Below, piece after piece: positions 1 to 12,597 of a stretch of DNA of 64,000 bases. The notes beneath the pieces are model-generated. The model ran no database searches. It worked only from the letters and a program-made list of their open reading frames with translations, and was not told the DNA's origin. Source of the DNA: Penicillus capitatus (lineage: Eukaryota > Chlorophyta). Each line of letters begins with the position of its first letter. Within the stretch, counting starts at the first letter, position 1. A program made the position numbers and the translations under genes. The stretch lies in contig OZ287697.1 in the NCBI GenBank assembly GCA_965649825.1, positions 1,116,001 through 1,180,000 of the forward strand, in the 5' to 3' direction.

Positions 1-660
1 CGACGTACATCCAAAGGGGCTAAAAAGAATCCCTCCTAAGCCCGTGGGTTTTCCCCATTCTCCATCGACAGCTTTAATGTGATAGCCTTTGCTAGCCGGT
101 CCTCTCATAATGCAGTGGACGTTGGAGGGCGTTCGGACGACACAGGAAGGCACCTCCATCAGCTGCCCTCCTTTAGACTCCCAGTCGCTCCATTTTCCAT
201 CAGAGAATGTCTTGACCCAAAGTGCAGTGTCAGTGCCCAGCACCAGGACGTCGATGATGCCGACATCACGACTGACGCATTCGATCTCGTCGATGATGGT
301 ACCGCCGAGATCCTCCCATTCGCTGTAGACACCGTTGTCAATGGAAATGTGCATGACGTTCGAATTCGGTCCTGTTCGGACGAAGCAGTCCACACGACCA
401 GGTCTCCATGACGTGCAGCATGGGCGACTTTGTGCCGTGTTCCCCGAGATCCGGAAGCGTTCTTGTGGTTTCTTGTTCACAGCTTCATTTCCGTCGATGT
501 TGACATTGGCGTAAGAAGATGTCGCGAGAGCGCCCTTTTTTGCCGTCATTTCCACGCCGTCGCATTTGGAAGCTCCTGAGCAGTCGTTTCTTGTAGAGCC
601 AGTAGCAAAATTCAGTTGGACGAGCGCCAACAAGAACAGCTGAACGCTAAACGGAGACAT
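1..660 (-). CDS. Secreted PLL-like beta-propeller lectin, 5-prime part (truncated by window edge)
   Basis: An open frame runs from an ATG at 660 to the left edge without a stop, so only the N-terminal ~220 residues are visible. The protein starts with a hydrophobic signal peptide (MSPFSVQLFLLALVQLNFAT). Recurrent W-x-DLGG and GGKWSxWxSKGG blades follow, as in PLL/fucose-lectin-like (DUF346) beta-propellers, which bind sugars outside the cell. From about residue 85 the sequence is nearly identical to the protein encoded at 5418-6685 on the same strand, so the two are tandem paralogues. This copy reads through the site where its sister has a 50-nt intron. The family assignment rests on blade motifs only; the ligand is unknown. 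Confidence 0.8.
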   Translation of the reverse strand, partial: MSPFSVQLFLLALVQLNFATGSTRNDCSGASKCDGVEMTAKKGALATSSYANVNIDGNEAVNKKPQERFRISGNTAQSRPCCTSWRPGRVDCFVRTGPNSNVMHISIDNGVYSEWEDLGGTIIDEIECVSRDVGIIDVLVLGTDTALWVKTFSDGKWSDWESKGGQLMEVPSCVVRTPSNVHCIMRGPASKGYHIKAVDGEWGKPTGLGGILFSPFGCTS

Positions 661-1968
661 ACCCGCTTCGGCGAATCTTTTTAATAATTAGATATCGGCA
701 AGATGCGGCCCAATGACAACAGACAAACGCAGATGCTGCAAGAAAGGATGACGGAATACAGTACAGTCACGTATACCACGTGGCGAGGAGTGTACGAATC
801 TGGTTGTTTTCGGGAGGCGATGCCAATCGAGTTCCTTGCCGACGCAAGTGCGCGACGGTGACGCAACGCATCGCCTTGCAGCATTCTTCTAACAAGGAGA
901 CTTCTGCGGCTGGATCGCCCACTGGTGTTTTGCTACGGAGCAGTCAGTCCTTCAGTCCATGTTCAGCCCACAGAATCTGCTTCAGGAGAGGCTCCCCAGC
1001 TGCTCTGATTGTTCCTGGATTCGGTATTGTTGTGTGTCTCGACGAATCAACATGATGACGGCTGGTTGTTTTTCGCAGTCGTAGTACGCTTTTCTCGCTC
1101 ACTGGACTTGAGCCATGCGATGACGATGATCATCATCCTCCGAAATCGATGGATCGAATGATCGACGTCTTCGACGGTCCCATCACGTAGCGATTGGATC
1201 GCCGACATTGCGACTGACTCGGAAAGGTAATAATGCCTTTTCTGTTCAAGTTGAATGACGCTCGATTTGAGTCGAACAAAGATCTGCGACGAAAGATGCG
1301 TATGTGACACTGTCATGAAAAACATCACATGGTTTACGGCATTTATGATTTTTAGGTTCACAGGAAACGTATTCTCGCATGGCTCGATTTCCTTTTCGCG
1401 CTTACGACAACTACGATTGGGATACGGTGGCAAGGAGTAGAAGAATGAAATGTGACGCTGATCGCAACGTTTGACTGATTTACGGTACTGTCCAGTCGCT
1501 GGAGTGCTTGTGTCTAGTTTCCGCATTCTAAACAATGGACATCGTTCGAATCTGTTCTTCGTTTAGAAGATCATCACGATCGCCTAACTATGCCGGTCAA
1601 AAGGAAAATGTAAAGAACAGAGATCTGTAAGATGATTGCCACAAGAACTCCGAGTTTTATTCGGGCGACGCGTGGCTGTAGTCACTGACTTCTGATCTTA
1701 CGTTGGTACCACGGAGCAATGCACACCAATCCAAATCGCGAGACTTGCCTTACACATTCATCATTCCTTTCATAACCTGTTAGACGACGCCGATGAAGTA
1801 TAAAGAATATTCCAGTTTAATCTCGTCTTCGAAGACTATTGAACACACTAGACACAGACATCTTATGTTTTTTCTTTTAATGGTTTTACAACTCCTTTAT
1901 GAAAAGATCAGGAGTGCGTCTGTGTTCAGTACAAGATCAGCTCGTAACAGGCACAGAAGCCAACATGT
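661..1968. other. Intergenic, no supported gene
   Basis: The longest open frame (1047-1535, minus) encodes a Ser/Arg-rich, low-complexity-looking peptide with no recognisable domain, signal peptide or splice partner. It presumably contains the upstream region of the lectin gene that starts at 660. I see no repeats or RNA genes. Confidence 0.5.
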
Positions 1969-2691
1969 CTAAAGCCAAATGAAATGAAATGTGTACGATT
2001 GAAGGTCGGGTGACTCCAAGGAGTGCAATGGTCTTCTGTTCTGCGTTCCGCGGGGTTCAGGTAGGGTCCCGATGGGCCGCGTAGGGCTGTTGAAAATGCG
2101 AATCGGGAGGATCATGTAGTCTAGGTTAGCGTACGATGTCGCTTTTCCGGCGAAGATCTTCTCGTGCAGGTTCCTCGAGATGAACACTCTAAGGTTGCAG
2201 ATGGGAAGCCATTCTGGCAGCGGATTGCCCGAGGGATCCCTCTTTCTGCGGTTCAGGAGGTGCGGTGCAGTCATGTATGTGTTCAGGAGTCCCCGTGGGG
2301 GACATTTCCTATCGAGTCGCGTTTTGAATGGCGATGCTGTCGAGGGCGTCTTCTGCAGCGATGCCTTCATCGACGTTCCCAATGACGACGGGATTTTGCC
2401 TGTTGAAATCGATTGGTACGGGTAGCTGACTTCAAATTTTCCGAGATCGTCGAGTTCAATGTTCCACGTGTCTTCGTCGTCCTTCAGATGTTGGTCCAGG
2501 ATCTTCCCAAAAGTCTTGAATTTATCTTCGCGAATCTGAATGTAGTATCGGCCTCCACGATCAGAACGAATGTCTTCCACAAGTTCCTTCAGGTTCGATA
2601 ACTGTAAAGTTCTTTCTAGACTGATGCCGAGTTGACGGAACGGCGGCCGTTGTCCCTTCAGATATCCGGTTTGAACTGAAAACTGCAGTCG
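1969..2691 (-). CDS. Probable coding exon of unrecognised protein
   Basis: This frame is open from 2691 to a stop at 1969. It encodes protein-like sequence with charged helices in the first half (LKELVEDIRSDRGGRYYIQI, then FKTFGKILDQHLKDDEDTW) and a Pro/Arg-rich second half. There is no ATG at its 5-prime end, so it must be reached by splicing. The frame is the same as the long upstream exon of the 2658-3573 gene, from which it is separated only by one TGA at 2692. An intron 2683-2820 (138 nt, phase 0) would join them. No domain is recognised. The second half may include unspliced intron sequence. Confidence 0.4.
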   Translation of the reverse strand, partial: RLQFSVQTGYLKGQRPPFRQLGISLERTLQLSNLKELVEDIRSDRGGRYYIQIREDKFKTFGKILDQHLKDDEDTWNIELDDLGKFEVSYPYQSISTGKIPSSLGTSMKASLQKTPSTASPFKTRLDRKCPPRGLLNTYMTAPHLLNRRKRDPSGNPLPEWLPICNLRVFISRNLHEKIFAGKATSYANLDYMILPIRIFNSPTRPIGTLPEPRGTQNRRPLHSLESPDLQSYTFHFIWL

Positions 2692-3573
2692 TCACAGCGA
2701 ATCTGGGCCTTGATCTCCTGCGTCTGTTTGCGGATCTCGCGGGCCTGAGAGATGCGCTGCTTCTGGGCGGGTCTTTGCTATTGTGAGCGTCTCCTGGGGC
2801 ATGCTATGGCGGACAGCAACGCGATATGATCTGGGCGGGGAGATGTGCGCGAGGTTGGCTTCAACGGATGGGGGAGGCGGCGGAATCGAGAGTGTGGACG
2901 GGACCAGGGTACAGTGAAAACTGAGGCAGGTTTGCATCTCTGCCAGGAGGAGACTGGCTTCCTTGAACATGTCAATGCATGCAGCATGGTCGGCCGGCAA
3001 AGCCTTCTGGAAGTGCTCCAAGGTGCTTCGTACTTTTTCAAAATCTTGGGCGAATGCAGTCAGAAAATCCGAGGGAGTGAATGTTTCCTGGAAGCGGGCT
3101 ATCTGTGAGAGACAGGAGGTCTGGGCGTGTCGTTCATAGTAAGGGCCTTCGGGGGTCAGCAGAAGCGAGTCTCTGGAACGTTCGTGGAGGCTGACGAGGC
3201 AGAGCTGCTCGGCATCCCGCCGTTCGTGGGCTGTCAAGTAGGCGCGGATCTTCGAGATGCGCTGCACTGGGTCCAGAGTAGCGGCTGCTTGTGTGGGACA
3301 CGCTCTGACAGCAGCGTTCACGAGAATGAGCTCGTCCTTGCCCATTGCGTCGAGAACCTCGGGGGACCGGCGTAGATCGCGCCGGTATCTGACCGTGTAA
3401 GCGGCCTGGGCAACCGCCGTGCGCACTGGGTCAGGGGCGGTGCCAGGACCTCCGGACTGCGAACCGAAAGGCTGCATCGTGCGTATCGCTCGTGTTCGGA
3501 CACCAACGGTCGGCAAGAAATTTTGGCGGGCGGAACGGAAGTGTCGTACGAGAAAAAGGTCGGGACATCTCAT
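2658..3573 (-). CDS. Unrecognised protein with basic helical C-terminus, two exons
   Basis: First ATG at 3573; a second in-frame ATG at 3477 gives a start beginning MQPFGSQSGG. A GT-AG intron of 43 nt (2778-2820) keeps phase and leads to a highly charged helical tail (QKQRISQAREIRKQTQEIKA) ending at the stop at 2658, about 290 aa in all. The middle is helical and Gln/Ala-rich, followed by a Pro-rich stretch around residues 220-235. If the upstream ATG is used, the first ~30 residues are basic and could be an organelle presequence. The 3-prime end overlaps another coding frame (1969-2691), so alternative splicing or a longer gene is possible. Function unknown. Confidence 0.5.
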
Positions 3574-3639
3574 GTTGATTTCCTCGAATCTCAACCAGCA
3601 AATTCCCAGTTACCGACATCATAACGTAAGCCTGACCTT

Positions 3640-4130
3640 GTTGATCTTGCGCGACACAAGTGGTTCTTCTGTTTTTACGATTGCGATCGATCGATGAATC
3701 AATCGTCACAAACGACGAAAGGATAAATTCCTCCCGTGTATCAGATCGTGCTTCTCTCATATCTTCTCTAATCGACCACCGTTCTGTTAGGACCGGAGGC
3801 ATCGTCGCATAGTCTGAACGCATCGGGACCTGTAAGACGAAAGGAGCCAGACGGGTATTGTTACAGCATCTGCACAGGTATCATAGAAACAGATCACTTC
3901 AATCTTTCTTGACGTTCTGTGATCTAACAGTACCGCGTCAATGGATAGTCAGTCGAGTTCGCGTTGTACGATAATTGATTAGAGACGAAATGACAGAAGT
4001 ACGATCCGATGATCGAGATGGACTGCTGCTGTTTTCCGTGACACCTGAAACACAGATCGATCGATCGATCGATCGCGAACGTAAAGCAGAAACCTCTGTA
4101 TCCGCTAAGCTGCGAAGACTCTACAAAACA
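3640..4130. repeat. Imperfect inverted repeat, arms ~130-150 bp
   Basis: The reverse complement of about 3640-3790 resembles about 3975-4130. The outer parts match best: GATTAGAGA, a few variable bases, then GAAGNACGATC. Both arms also carry a run of GATCGATC and a following AAnCAGAAnnnCC block. The spacer is about 185 bp. The structure suggests a degenerate foldback or MITE-like element. Arm boundaries are approximate because they were aligned by eye. Confidence 0.5.
4055..4076. repeat. GATC tetranucleotide microsatellite
   Basis: Five tandem GATC units lie inside the right arm of the inverted repeat. A shorter run lies in the left arm near 3686-3697. Confidence 0.9.
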
Positions 4131-4172
4131 CTGACGATCGTCCTGCGACGTCATTATGGACGGTGTTGATCT

Positions 4173-4400
4173 GTCAGCGGAAGGCTTCACGTTCTTACAG
4201 AGCAAGGGTATCTACAAGGCCACGTCTACGGATTTATACGCTAATAGTGACAGGACAGGTGAGTCAGCAGCCTCTCAGAGCCATAGGAAAAGGACTCTGA
4301 GGTGACGTTAACCCCGAATGAGCTCCCCTTCAGAGACAGAACCCTTAGAAACCGAGGCAGTCACGATGTGACTTGCTACAGTCATTCTGACATGATCTCA
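4173..4400. repeat. Dispersed repeat, copy 1 (copy 2 at 43465-44100)
   Basis: Two blocks are shared in the same order and orientation with 43465-44100. The first is GTCAGCGGAAGGCTTC with the ~55 bases after it. The second is about 50 bases ending in GGCAGTCACGATGTGAC. The blocks are ~80 bp apart here and ~475 bp apart in the other copy, so the element carries indels. There is no coding potential. A small RNA or a non-autonomous transposon are both possible. Confidence 0.5.
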
Positions 4401-5417
4401 TGGCCGCCATACCGAAGGAAAATCACCAAGAACTATCTAGGCACTTGGTTCAGCGACGATAGTTCAGGATATAGAAACGGCATCTCGGAGACACGCCGAT
4501 CGATCGCGATATTCTCGCCTTTTACTTTGAGTACGGTAATGAGTCATCTGCTCGTAGCTGGTGAAAAGTCGTCACGTTTCTGATCTGTCCCCCACGGATC
4601 CTGTTTTCTAGGTGCCTCTACGACACTGCCTTGTTTTCCTGAATCTATTCCTTCGCACTACATTCAATCCTCTTGATTGGGAAAACGAGCTCACCGATCT
4701 GTCCTCTGGCAGTGATGGTAGAGTGTTGCCTTTATGGCTATTCATTCTAATCGCCTTCCATGTGTATCTCTATATCTTCCAAAGGCGTTCCATAGCACCA
4801 TGTCTAAAGCACGGAATAGCGAGGAGCTAGTTCGAACGGAGAGACACAGTTTCTTTGTGCTGGCGGCTGTTGATCACACTCGCAAGAAAGCACGTGTAAG
4901 AGAAATGTTGAAAGCGAACACGCCTTTCTCCCCCTCACAGTCTAGCGCGCATTAGGCCTTATTCATCTCGACCAGATCAATGGCTGTTGTTCCGCCTGGA
5001 TGTATACATACCTTCGTTGTCAATAAGCATGTTGCCTCTCGCAGCACATCACACATAGGGTATGCAGCTTCGCCGTGACAGATTTGTTTGCCATTCGGTC
5101 AGCCAATGGAAGCAGAGCGCATTTGCGACTGTGAACAGAAGATCGGGATCAGACCGATTCCTTTGCTCGGCGAAAAGAGGATCTGCATGAGTCCGACGGC
5201 GTCAACGCAACAAGGCGAACGTGTGTCTAAGGAAAAAAGGAACATTAACATCAACGTACTGACACAATAGGAAGGGACCTCAGCCGAGGTCTGACTAAAC
5301 TGGAAACCTGCTGTTCAAACACACTAAACGGACAACAGAGGTCCGTAAACTTGACATTCATGTGAGAATTCTGGTTCAGGGAAAATTGGCTGTTCAGGGA
5401 AACAAGTATGTAGATTT

Positions 5418-6685
5418 CTAGAAGCGGTGTGTAATAAAGACGACTTCCTTGTTGAAACTTCTGATCGCACACGTGATCTCGTCTTTGTTCGAGACCACGC
5501 ATGACGGAGTCTCGAGAAAGAAGCCGAAGGACTTCTCCCAGCCTGACCATTTCTCACCGTCGAAGAAGTTTCTGTATAGGTAGGATCCATTTCCGACAGC
5601 AAAACAGTGGATCTTGCCAACACTGGTGGTCACACATTCCGGTGGCGAATCGAAGACACCTCCCAGATCGACCCACTTTTCCCATCCTTTAGCACCGTGT
5701 GTCAGCAGCACGACGCTGTTATTCTTGGCGTTTAAGGCAAAAATGTCCATCCTGTTGTTCGATTTCCATGACGTCACAGATGGACGCCCTTTCACTTGAC
5801 CTCCGTGATCACTATATCCGGGCAGCCATTCAGCTGAGATTTGGAATTTTTCAACAAGGGTCAAGTCGATTGAGGCAGCGAAGCTGGCGAAGTGGTCCTT
5901 GTTGAGCGATGTACATCCAAAGGGGCCAAAAAGAGTCAATCCCAAGTTCGTGTATTCTGTCCATTCTCCATCGACAGCTGCAATGTAATGGCCTTCGTTG
6001 AGTTTATTTCTGACCATACAGCCGACGGTGGAGTGCGTTCGGACGGCACAGGAAGGCACCTCCATCAGCTCACCTCCTTTAGACTGCCAGCCGCTCCATT
6101 TTCCGCCAGAGAAAGTATTGATGAAGAGTGCAATGTTGGTGCCCAGCACCAGGACGTCGATGAAGCCGACATCACGACTGACGCATTCGATCTCGTCGAT
6201 GATGGTACCGCCGAGATCCTCCCATTTGCTGTAGACACCGTTGTCAATGGAAATGTGCATGACGTTCGATTTCGGTGCTCGGATGAAGCAGTCCACACGG
6301 CCTTCTTCCCATGACGTGCAGCATGGGCGGCTCTGCGGCTCTGCGCCGATGATCTTGAACGCTTCAGTGACGCTTTTATCCACATCGCCGTTGGCGTCCT
6401 TTAACACACAACGCGTCAGAAGAAAACTTTTGGAACAGCGCGACGCACCTTTGTCTTCGCGACGGCGTACGGCAGAAGGATGTCGTTGCGGCGTGTTTGT
6501 GCAGTTGCAACGTCAACGTTGTGCGGAACTGCATCCCGCGGAGCAGACAGGCGATCGGCTTCCGCTCCGTCAAGATCTGACTGCGCCGCCATCTTGGAAG
6601 TCGGGATCCAGTACCCGAAAACGCCGTTGCAGGCGCACAAAAGCGTCCCTGCGATGATCAGCGCCGAAAGGCTTGTCGTCTGCAT
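5418..6685 (-). CDS. Secreted PLL-like beta-propeller lectin, complete
   Basis: Two exons: 6685-6449 and 6398-5418, joined across a 50-nt GT-AG intron (6399-6448), give 405 aa. Exon 1 carries a clear signal peptide (MQTTSLSALIIAGTLLCACN). Exon 2 holds a series of blades with the repeating pattern of W-x-DLGG, a Cys or Phe strand, and GGKWSGWxSKGG. This is typical of PLL-like/DUF346 beta-propellers, which are lectin-like secreted proteins. Regular Cys residues (PSCAV, GCT, ECVTT, PSCVV) suggest disulphides and an extracellular or vacuolar location. It is a tandem paralogue of the gene at the left edge, which lacks the intron. Target glycan unknown. Confidence 0.8.
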
Positions 6686-7615
6686 CTTGGCGAGCTTCTA
6701 GAAGAAAACACGGCCTGCCTTAAAACTGCGTTTTGCGAAATGATTGTCGTCGGAGGCGCAAAAGGTCGATGTTCGATAGGTTCTCTCAGCAGACGCTTAC
6801 TCCGAGGACGGTTCGCCCAGAGCGGGGACCGTGTTGATACGAACAAACGCGGTAGCAAAACCGCTTCTTTCTTGCAGAATATGATGTTCGTTTTCAGACC
6901 CCCTTTTATATTGCTGCATGGATGGCGTCATGCCTTTGTCATGATCGCGTCGTGCTTCGTTCCTTTTTTGCCCTACATCTTCGTGACAGTGTTACAATGG
7001 AAGAGAAGCGAAGAGTCCCACAGCGTATTTTCTGCTCAGATAGCCACACTTCTTAAGACTCAAAGTGGACAAACTACTCGGACAAGGACCGCTGAATGGC
7101 TCTTGTACCCACCTGTCGATCTACATCCGTCTCTGTGCAGACATACCAAGTAAATGCACTATTCCCCTCACAGGATTCTGCCAAGCACGACAAAGAGACT
7201 ATACCTTTTGAAGTTAGCGTAGCGTCGACACTGTACTTGCTTCGGCGATAACCTTGCCCTCCATCCAGATCAATGGAGACTGTTCTCAGAAGATCTAGCC
7301 GCCACACGCACAAACATTTATGCGAGCTTCTCGTTGACGTAGGAGATTCGGCAGCAGCGGCAAAGCGAACGGTCGGCTTTCAACGTCGCTCCAGATGCAT
7401 GACTGGCCGATTGGCTGTACAGACGACACATATGATGATACAACCGCACTCTCCGTGGTCCATCGCTGCGTCGCGCTAAACATCGACGTTTCGAATGCGA
7501 TCGTGATCGAACCGATCGAAAACGCGATCGCGAAATCGAAGGCAGCGTCTGTCGATTTCAGTAGAATGCAAGGGTCGTTTTAAAGTACAGACAACAGCAT
7601 CGTCACATCTGATTG
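6686..7615. other. Intergenic, no supported gene
   Basis: Only short frames are present. One (6740-7153, plus) includes a hydrophobic run but also Arg-rich random-looking sequence, and has no splice partner. It holds the 5-prime flank of the lectin gene and the 3-prime flank of threonine synthase. Confidence 0.45.
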
Positions 7616-9266
<1,651 letters not shown>

Positions 9267-9273
9267 TGATGAG

Positions 9274-11921
9274 ATGATCGACAGAAACGCAGGAGAAGCG
9301 ATTCAAGTGACGCTAAACGCCGATCGGCATGTCGAAGATCGGAAGCTCTAGGTTGTCGTCCGATGTCGACCGTTTACGATGAGAGAAAAGCAGAAGGACA
9401 TGCAGAACATCATCGACGTCGATGGCGAGCGTCATGAAGTCCATGTCGGCTATCTTGTGTGATCGATCGTCGCCGATCGTGACGACGACAGATACGGAAT
9501 TCGGAACGAAATGTCGCCAGAGGAGCGATTGGTCGCGTCTTTACGTTTGACAGAGTCCATCGACGCATTTTTAGATCAGCGATGACGAAATCGTGTGTGT
9601 AGGTCTACGATGCGCGATCGCAGCAGAAGACAATTTTTGAACAGACGGCTCGACCGATCGTCGACGCCGTGTTGGAAGGATTTAATGGTGACGTGACTTG
9701 TTTTCTTTGTCTTGGCCGTGCATTTAACAGTGGTGCAGGAACGATCTTCGCTTATGGCCAAACGGGAACGGGCAAATCGTACACGATGGAAGGCGATGTC
9801 ACATCACCAGATACTCAAGGCATCATCCCACGCACGTTCGCACACATCTTTGGCCACATTGCGCTGCAAAGAATCGAAAACGTCGAATCGATGACGCTTT
9901 GCGACTGCGCTTTTCTTTTATAGGCGGTAAAAAGACTTATCTCGTACGTGTATCCTATTGCGAGATCTACAACGAAGAGATTCGTGATCTGTTATCGAGA
10001 GATACGTCCAAAAAGCTGCATTTGAAAGAGACCCTTGACTCCGGCGTCTACGTTCATGGACTAAAACAGATCGTCGTCAACGAGGCAGCGGAACTGCATA
10101 AGATTCTGCAGATCGGTCGTCGTTATCGATCGGTCGGCGAGACGAAGATGAACGACGACTCATCACGATCACATTCGGTTTTTACGCTGGTGATCGAATG
10201 CCACGAGGCGATGCCCGATGGCGTGGCGCCGATTCGCGTTGGCAAACTGAACCTCGTCGATCTGGCAGGCAGCGAACGTCAGAGAAAGACCGAATCGACA
10301 GGCGATCGCCTTAAAGAAGGAATCAGCATCAATCTGTCTTTGACGGCACTGGGTCACGTCATCTCCTCACTCGTCGATCCGAAGCAGACGCATATTCCCT
10401 ATCGAGACAGCAAACTGACGCGGCTTCTGCAAGTCAGTCGCCGGGAGTGATCTATCGAGGGTGCCGATGGATTCAGGATGCATTGGGAGGGAATACCAAG
10501 ACGGTGATGATCGCGAACATAGGACCGGCACAATGGAACGTGGAAGAGACGCTGAGTACACTGCGCTATGCCAATCGTGCGAAGAACATTCAGAACAAGC
10601 CGCGCATCAACGAAGACCCCAAAGACGCCTTACTCCGTCGCTATCAGGTACCCTCACACGACGTCCGTGTCATCTGCCGCGAGCGTCGTCCAGGAAGAGA
10701 TTGCTCAGCTGAAGGCCGAGCTGGCAAAGAGAACGGGAAGTGACGTATGGCCTGAGGTTTGCCTTGGTAACGGTGGCGTTCGGCGCGCTGAGTGCGACTG
10801 CCTTAGAGACCGACGTCTTCGCATTCAGACGTACGTCGTAAACTCGAGGATGAGATCAAGGCCGAATTGCATCAAGAAGCGCTCGATCGCATTCGCAGAC
10901 GAACGGAGGAGGAAGGTGATCGGCGCATTCAAGTCCGCCGCCCTCGCATTGAGGAATCCCTTCAGAATCTCGTTGCGTTGTCGGATCCCTCAGGCGCTTC
11001 ACGAGAAACGCGATGCGTCGGTTGCCGAGAAGGAACGATGCGCGTCGGCTCTGCAGGCACAGGAGCGCGATCTCCGCCACCAGACGCGTCGACTGGAACA
11101 CGGAAGACTCGAACAGAAGGCCTTGGAGGAAAAGATTCGCGACATGGAGAGCAAAGTCGTCGACGCCTTGTGCATGACCCTTCATGTCGCCTTAGTTGAT
11201 TCCTTAGGTTCTCCACGGCGGTGTCAATCTGATCGACAAGATCGAACGTCTCGAACAGCAGACCGCAAAGACGAAGGCGCAACTGGAGCAGAAGGTCGAA
11301 GAAGAACGCGAACGTCAGAAGCGCCTAGAAGTTCTGGAAGACGTCCATCTCCTCGCTGAGCAAAAATTTAGCTCCCTCGAAGTACCTACCGATAACGACA
11401 TGCCTTCATCTTAACAGGCGCACTCACAGGAAGAGATGGAGGTCAAGAGCCGCAGACTGAAGCTAGTGAGGGCAAAGTTCGAGGCGAAGCGTGATGAGTT
11501 AGAAGATATGGAATGGGAGTATGGACGGGAAAGAGATCAATGGTCGGAAGAAATCGCCCGTCTCATGCAGGTCCTCCAACTCAAGCAGTGCATCATCGAT
11601 AGCTTCATCCCTATACACTACCAAGAAAAGATCCAGCAACAGAGTCGCTACGACGATCGCACCGATCAGTGGCACATTCGCGATGTCCATCACTCAGGTA
11701 GCGAACGCCATCGATAACCTCCCTTGAAAGACCAAGCAGGAAACGCCGTGCATTCGCGTCCGTGCGATCCAGAAGAGTCGCCGTCGATCGACGATGGCCC
11801 TTCTGTCTATCTCTCGTACGAAGACTGCGTCGAAAACAGACATGCCGTGCATTGCCGTTCTTCATCGCGACGTCGAGATGACGTTCGACATCCGATGGGT
11901 GACGTGGAGTGTGGTGTTTAG
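9274..11921 (+). CDS. Kinesin-2 heavy chain (KIF3/FLA-type), 13 exons
   Basis: Anterograde intraflagellar-transport motor. I join 13 exons by phase-consistent GT-AG introns at 9307-9351, 9439-9491, 9555-9602, 9688-9738, 9882-9934, 10433-10476, 10648-10693, 10757-10806, 10933-10993, 11156-11207, 11382-11429 and 11698-11739 (42-61 nt). After splicing one reads [36 protein letters not shown] (P-loop), [11 protein letters not shown] (switch I), LVDLAGSER (switch II) and [13 protein letters not shown] long coiled coil follows, with the kinesin-2 landmarks [29 protein letters not shown] and [14 protein letters not shown], then a short tail containing VYLSY as in KIF3A. The fifth intron's acceptor is the least certain. 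It implies a flagellated cell. Confidence 0.92.
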
Positions 11922-12021
11922 GATCGTGGCGATCGAGATCGCGCCGGCATCGTGATCGATAAAACCGTCTGTCCACTCATTTGTTCGACATCGATGTCAC
12001 ATCGTAATCCATCGCAGCGCC

Positions 12022-12477
12022 TCACTTATCGGCATCGTCCTCTTTCGACCCGGCGGCGCTTCCGATCAGCGATTTCTTCAACACCAATGATGGCTTGAAC
12101 CCCACACGGATCGGTTTATCGCGTTCGATCGCTTCTCCCGTTCTCGGATTGCGAAAGGTTGTCCGATCCACTTCTTTGCAGAAAAACTTGCCAAAACCTA
12201 CACGGTATGTCCCTCATATCATATTCCATGCCCGTTCGCGACAAGCACCGTCAAAAACGACCTCATCTCCGTTCGCCAAAGCATTCTGTACGATATTGAA
12301 CACGTCCTGCACGATCTCACGCGACTGCTTATCTGTCAAATCCCCATGCCGTTCCTGCAGTTTTCCGGCGACGTCTTTCAATCGATGGGCCTTGAGCGGA
12401 GGACCAACACGACGCGGTATCCTGCGCAGCGTTCCGGTCGAATAGACACATCGTATGGTCTGAAGAGTCGGCGCCAT
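12022..12477 (-). CDS. HU/IHF-like DNA-bending protein with N-terminal presequence
   Basis: Two exons (12477-12249 and 12197-12022), joined over a 51-nt intron, give 134 aa; an in-frame ATG at 12531 would add 18 residues. The C-terminal ~90 residues match the bacterial HU fold: a helical N-lobe (LTDKQSREIVQDVFNIVQNA), then GDEVVFDGFGKFFCKEV, then the DNA-binding arm with RNPRTGEAIE and the terminal FKPSLVLKK. The ~40-residue Arg/Leu-rich N-terminal extension resembles an organelle targeting peptide. HU compacts DNA, so a plastid or mitochondrial nucleoid is the likely site. The gene contains a spliceosomal intron, so it is a resident nuclear gene rather than contamination. It converges on the kinesin-2 gene. 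Confidence 0.85.
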
Positions 12478-12597
12478 GTCTGACGCAACAATCGACGTTG
12501 ATCGTGCCGGATACACGTATCGATGTCGCATGACGCGACGTTATAATTACTTACTGACTCTCTCGCACGAATAGCCCGTGAAAGACAAACGACTGCA

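Larger units (their letters stand above)
3574..5417. other. Repeat-bearing gap, no supported gene
   Basis: Short frames here look random and lack splice partners. The stretch holds an imperfect inverted repeat (about 3640-4130), a GATC microsatellite, and a dispersed repeat that recurs near 43.5-44.1 kb. These are listed separately. Nothing else is recognised between 4400 and 5417. Confidence 0.5.

Noticed and set aside
1047-1535. 162-codon minus-strand frame
   Set aside because: Random-looking composition, no domain, no signal peptide, no adjacent splice signals giving a longer product.
4055-4076. Regular short repeats considered as a CRISPR array
   Set aside because: A contiguous tetranucleotide run with no spacers, in a eukaryotic context.
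5892-6314. Plus-strand frame duplicated at 79-411
   Set aside because: The two copies look conserved only because they lie opposite the paralogous lectin genes; the minus strand encodes signal peptides and propeller blades.
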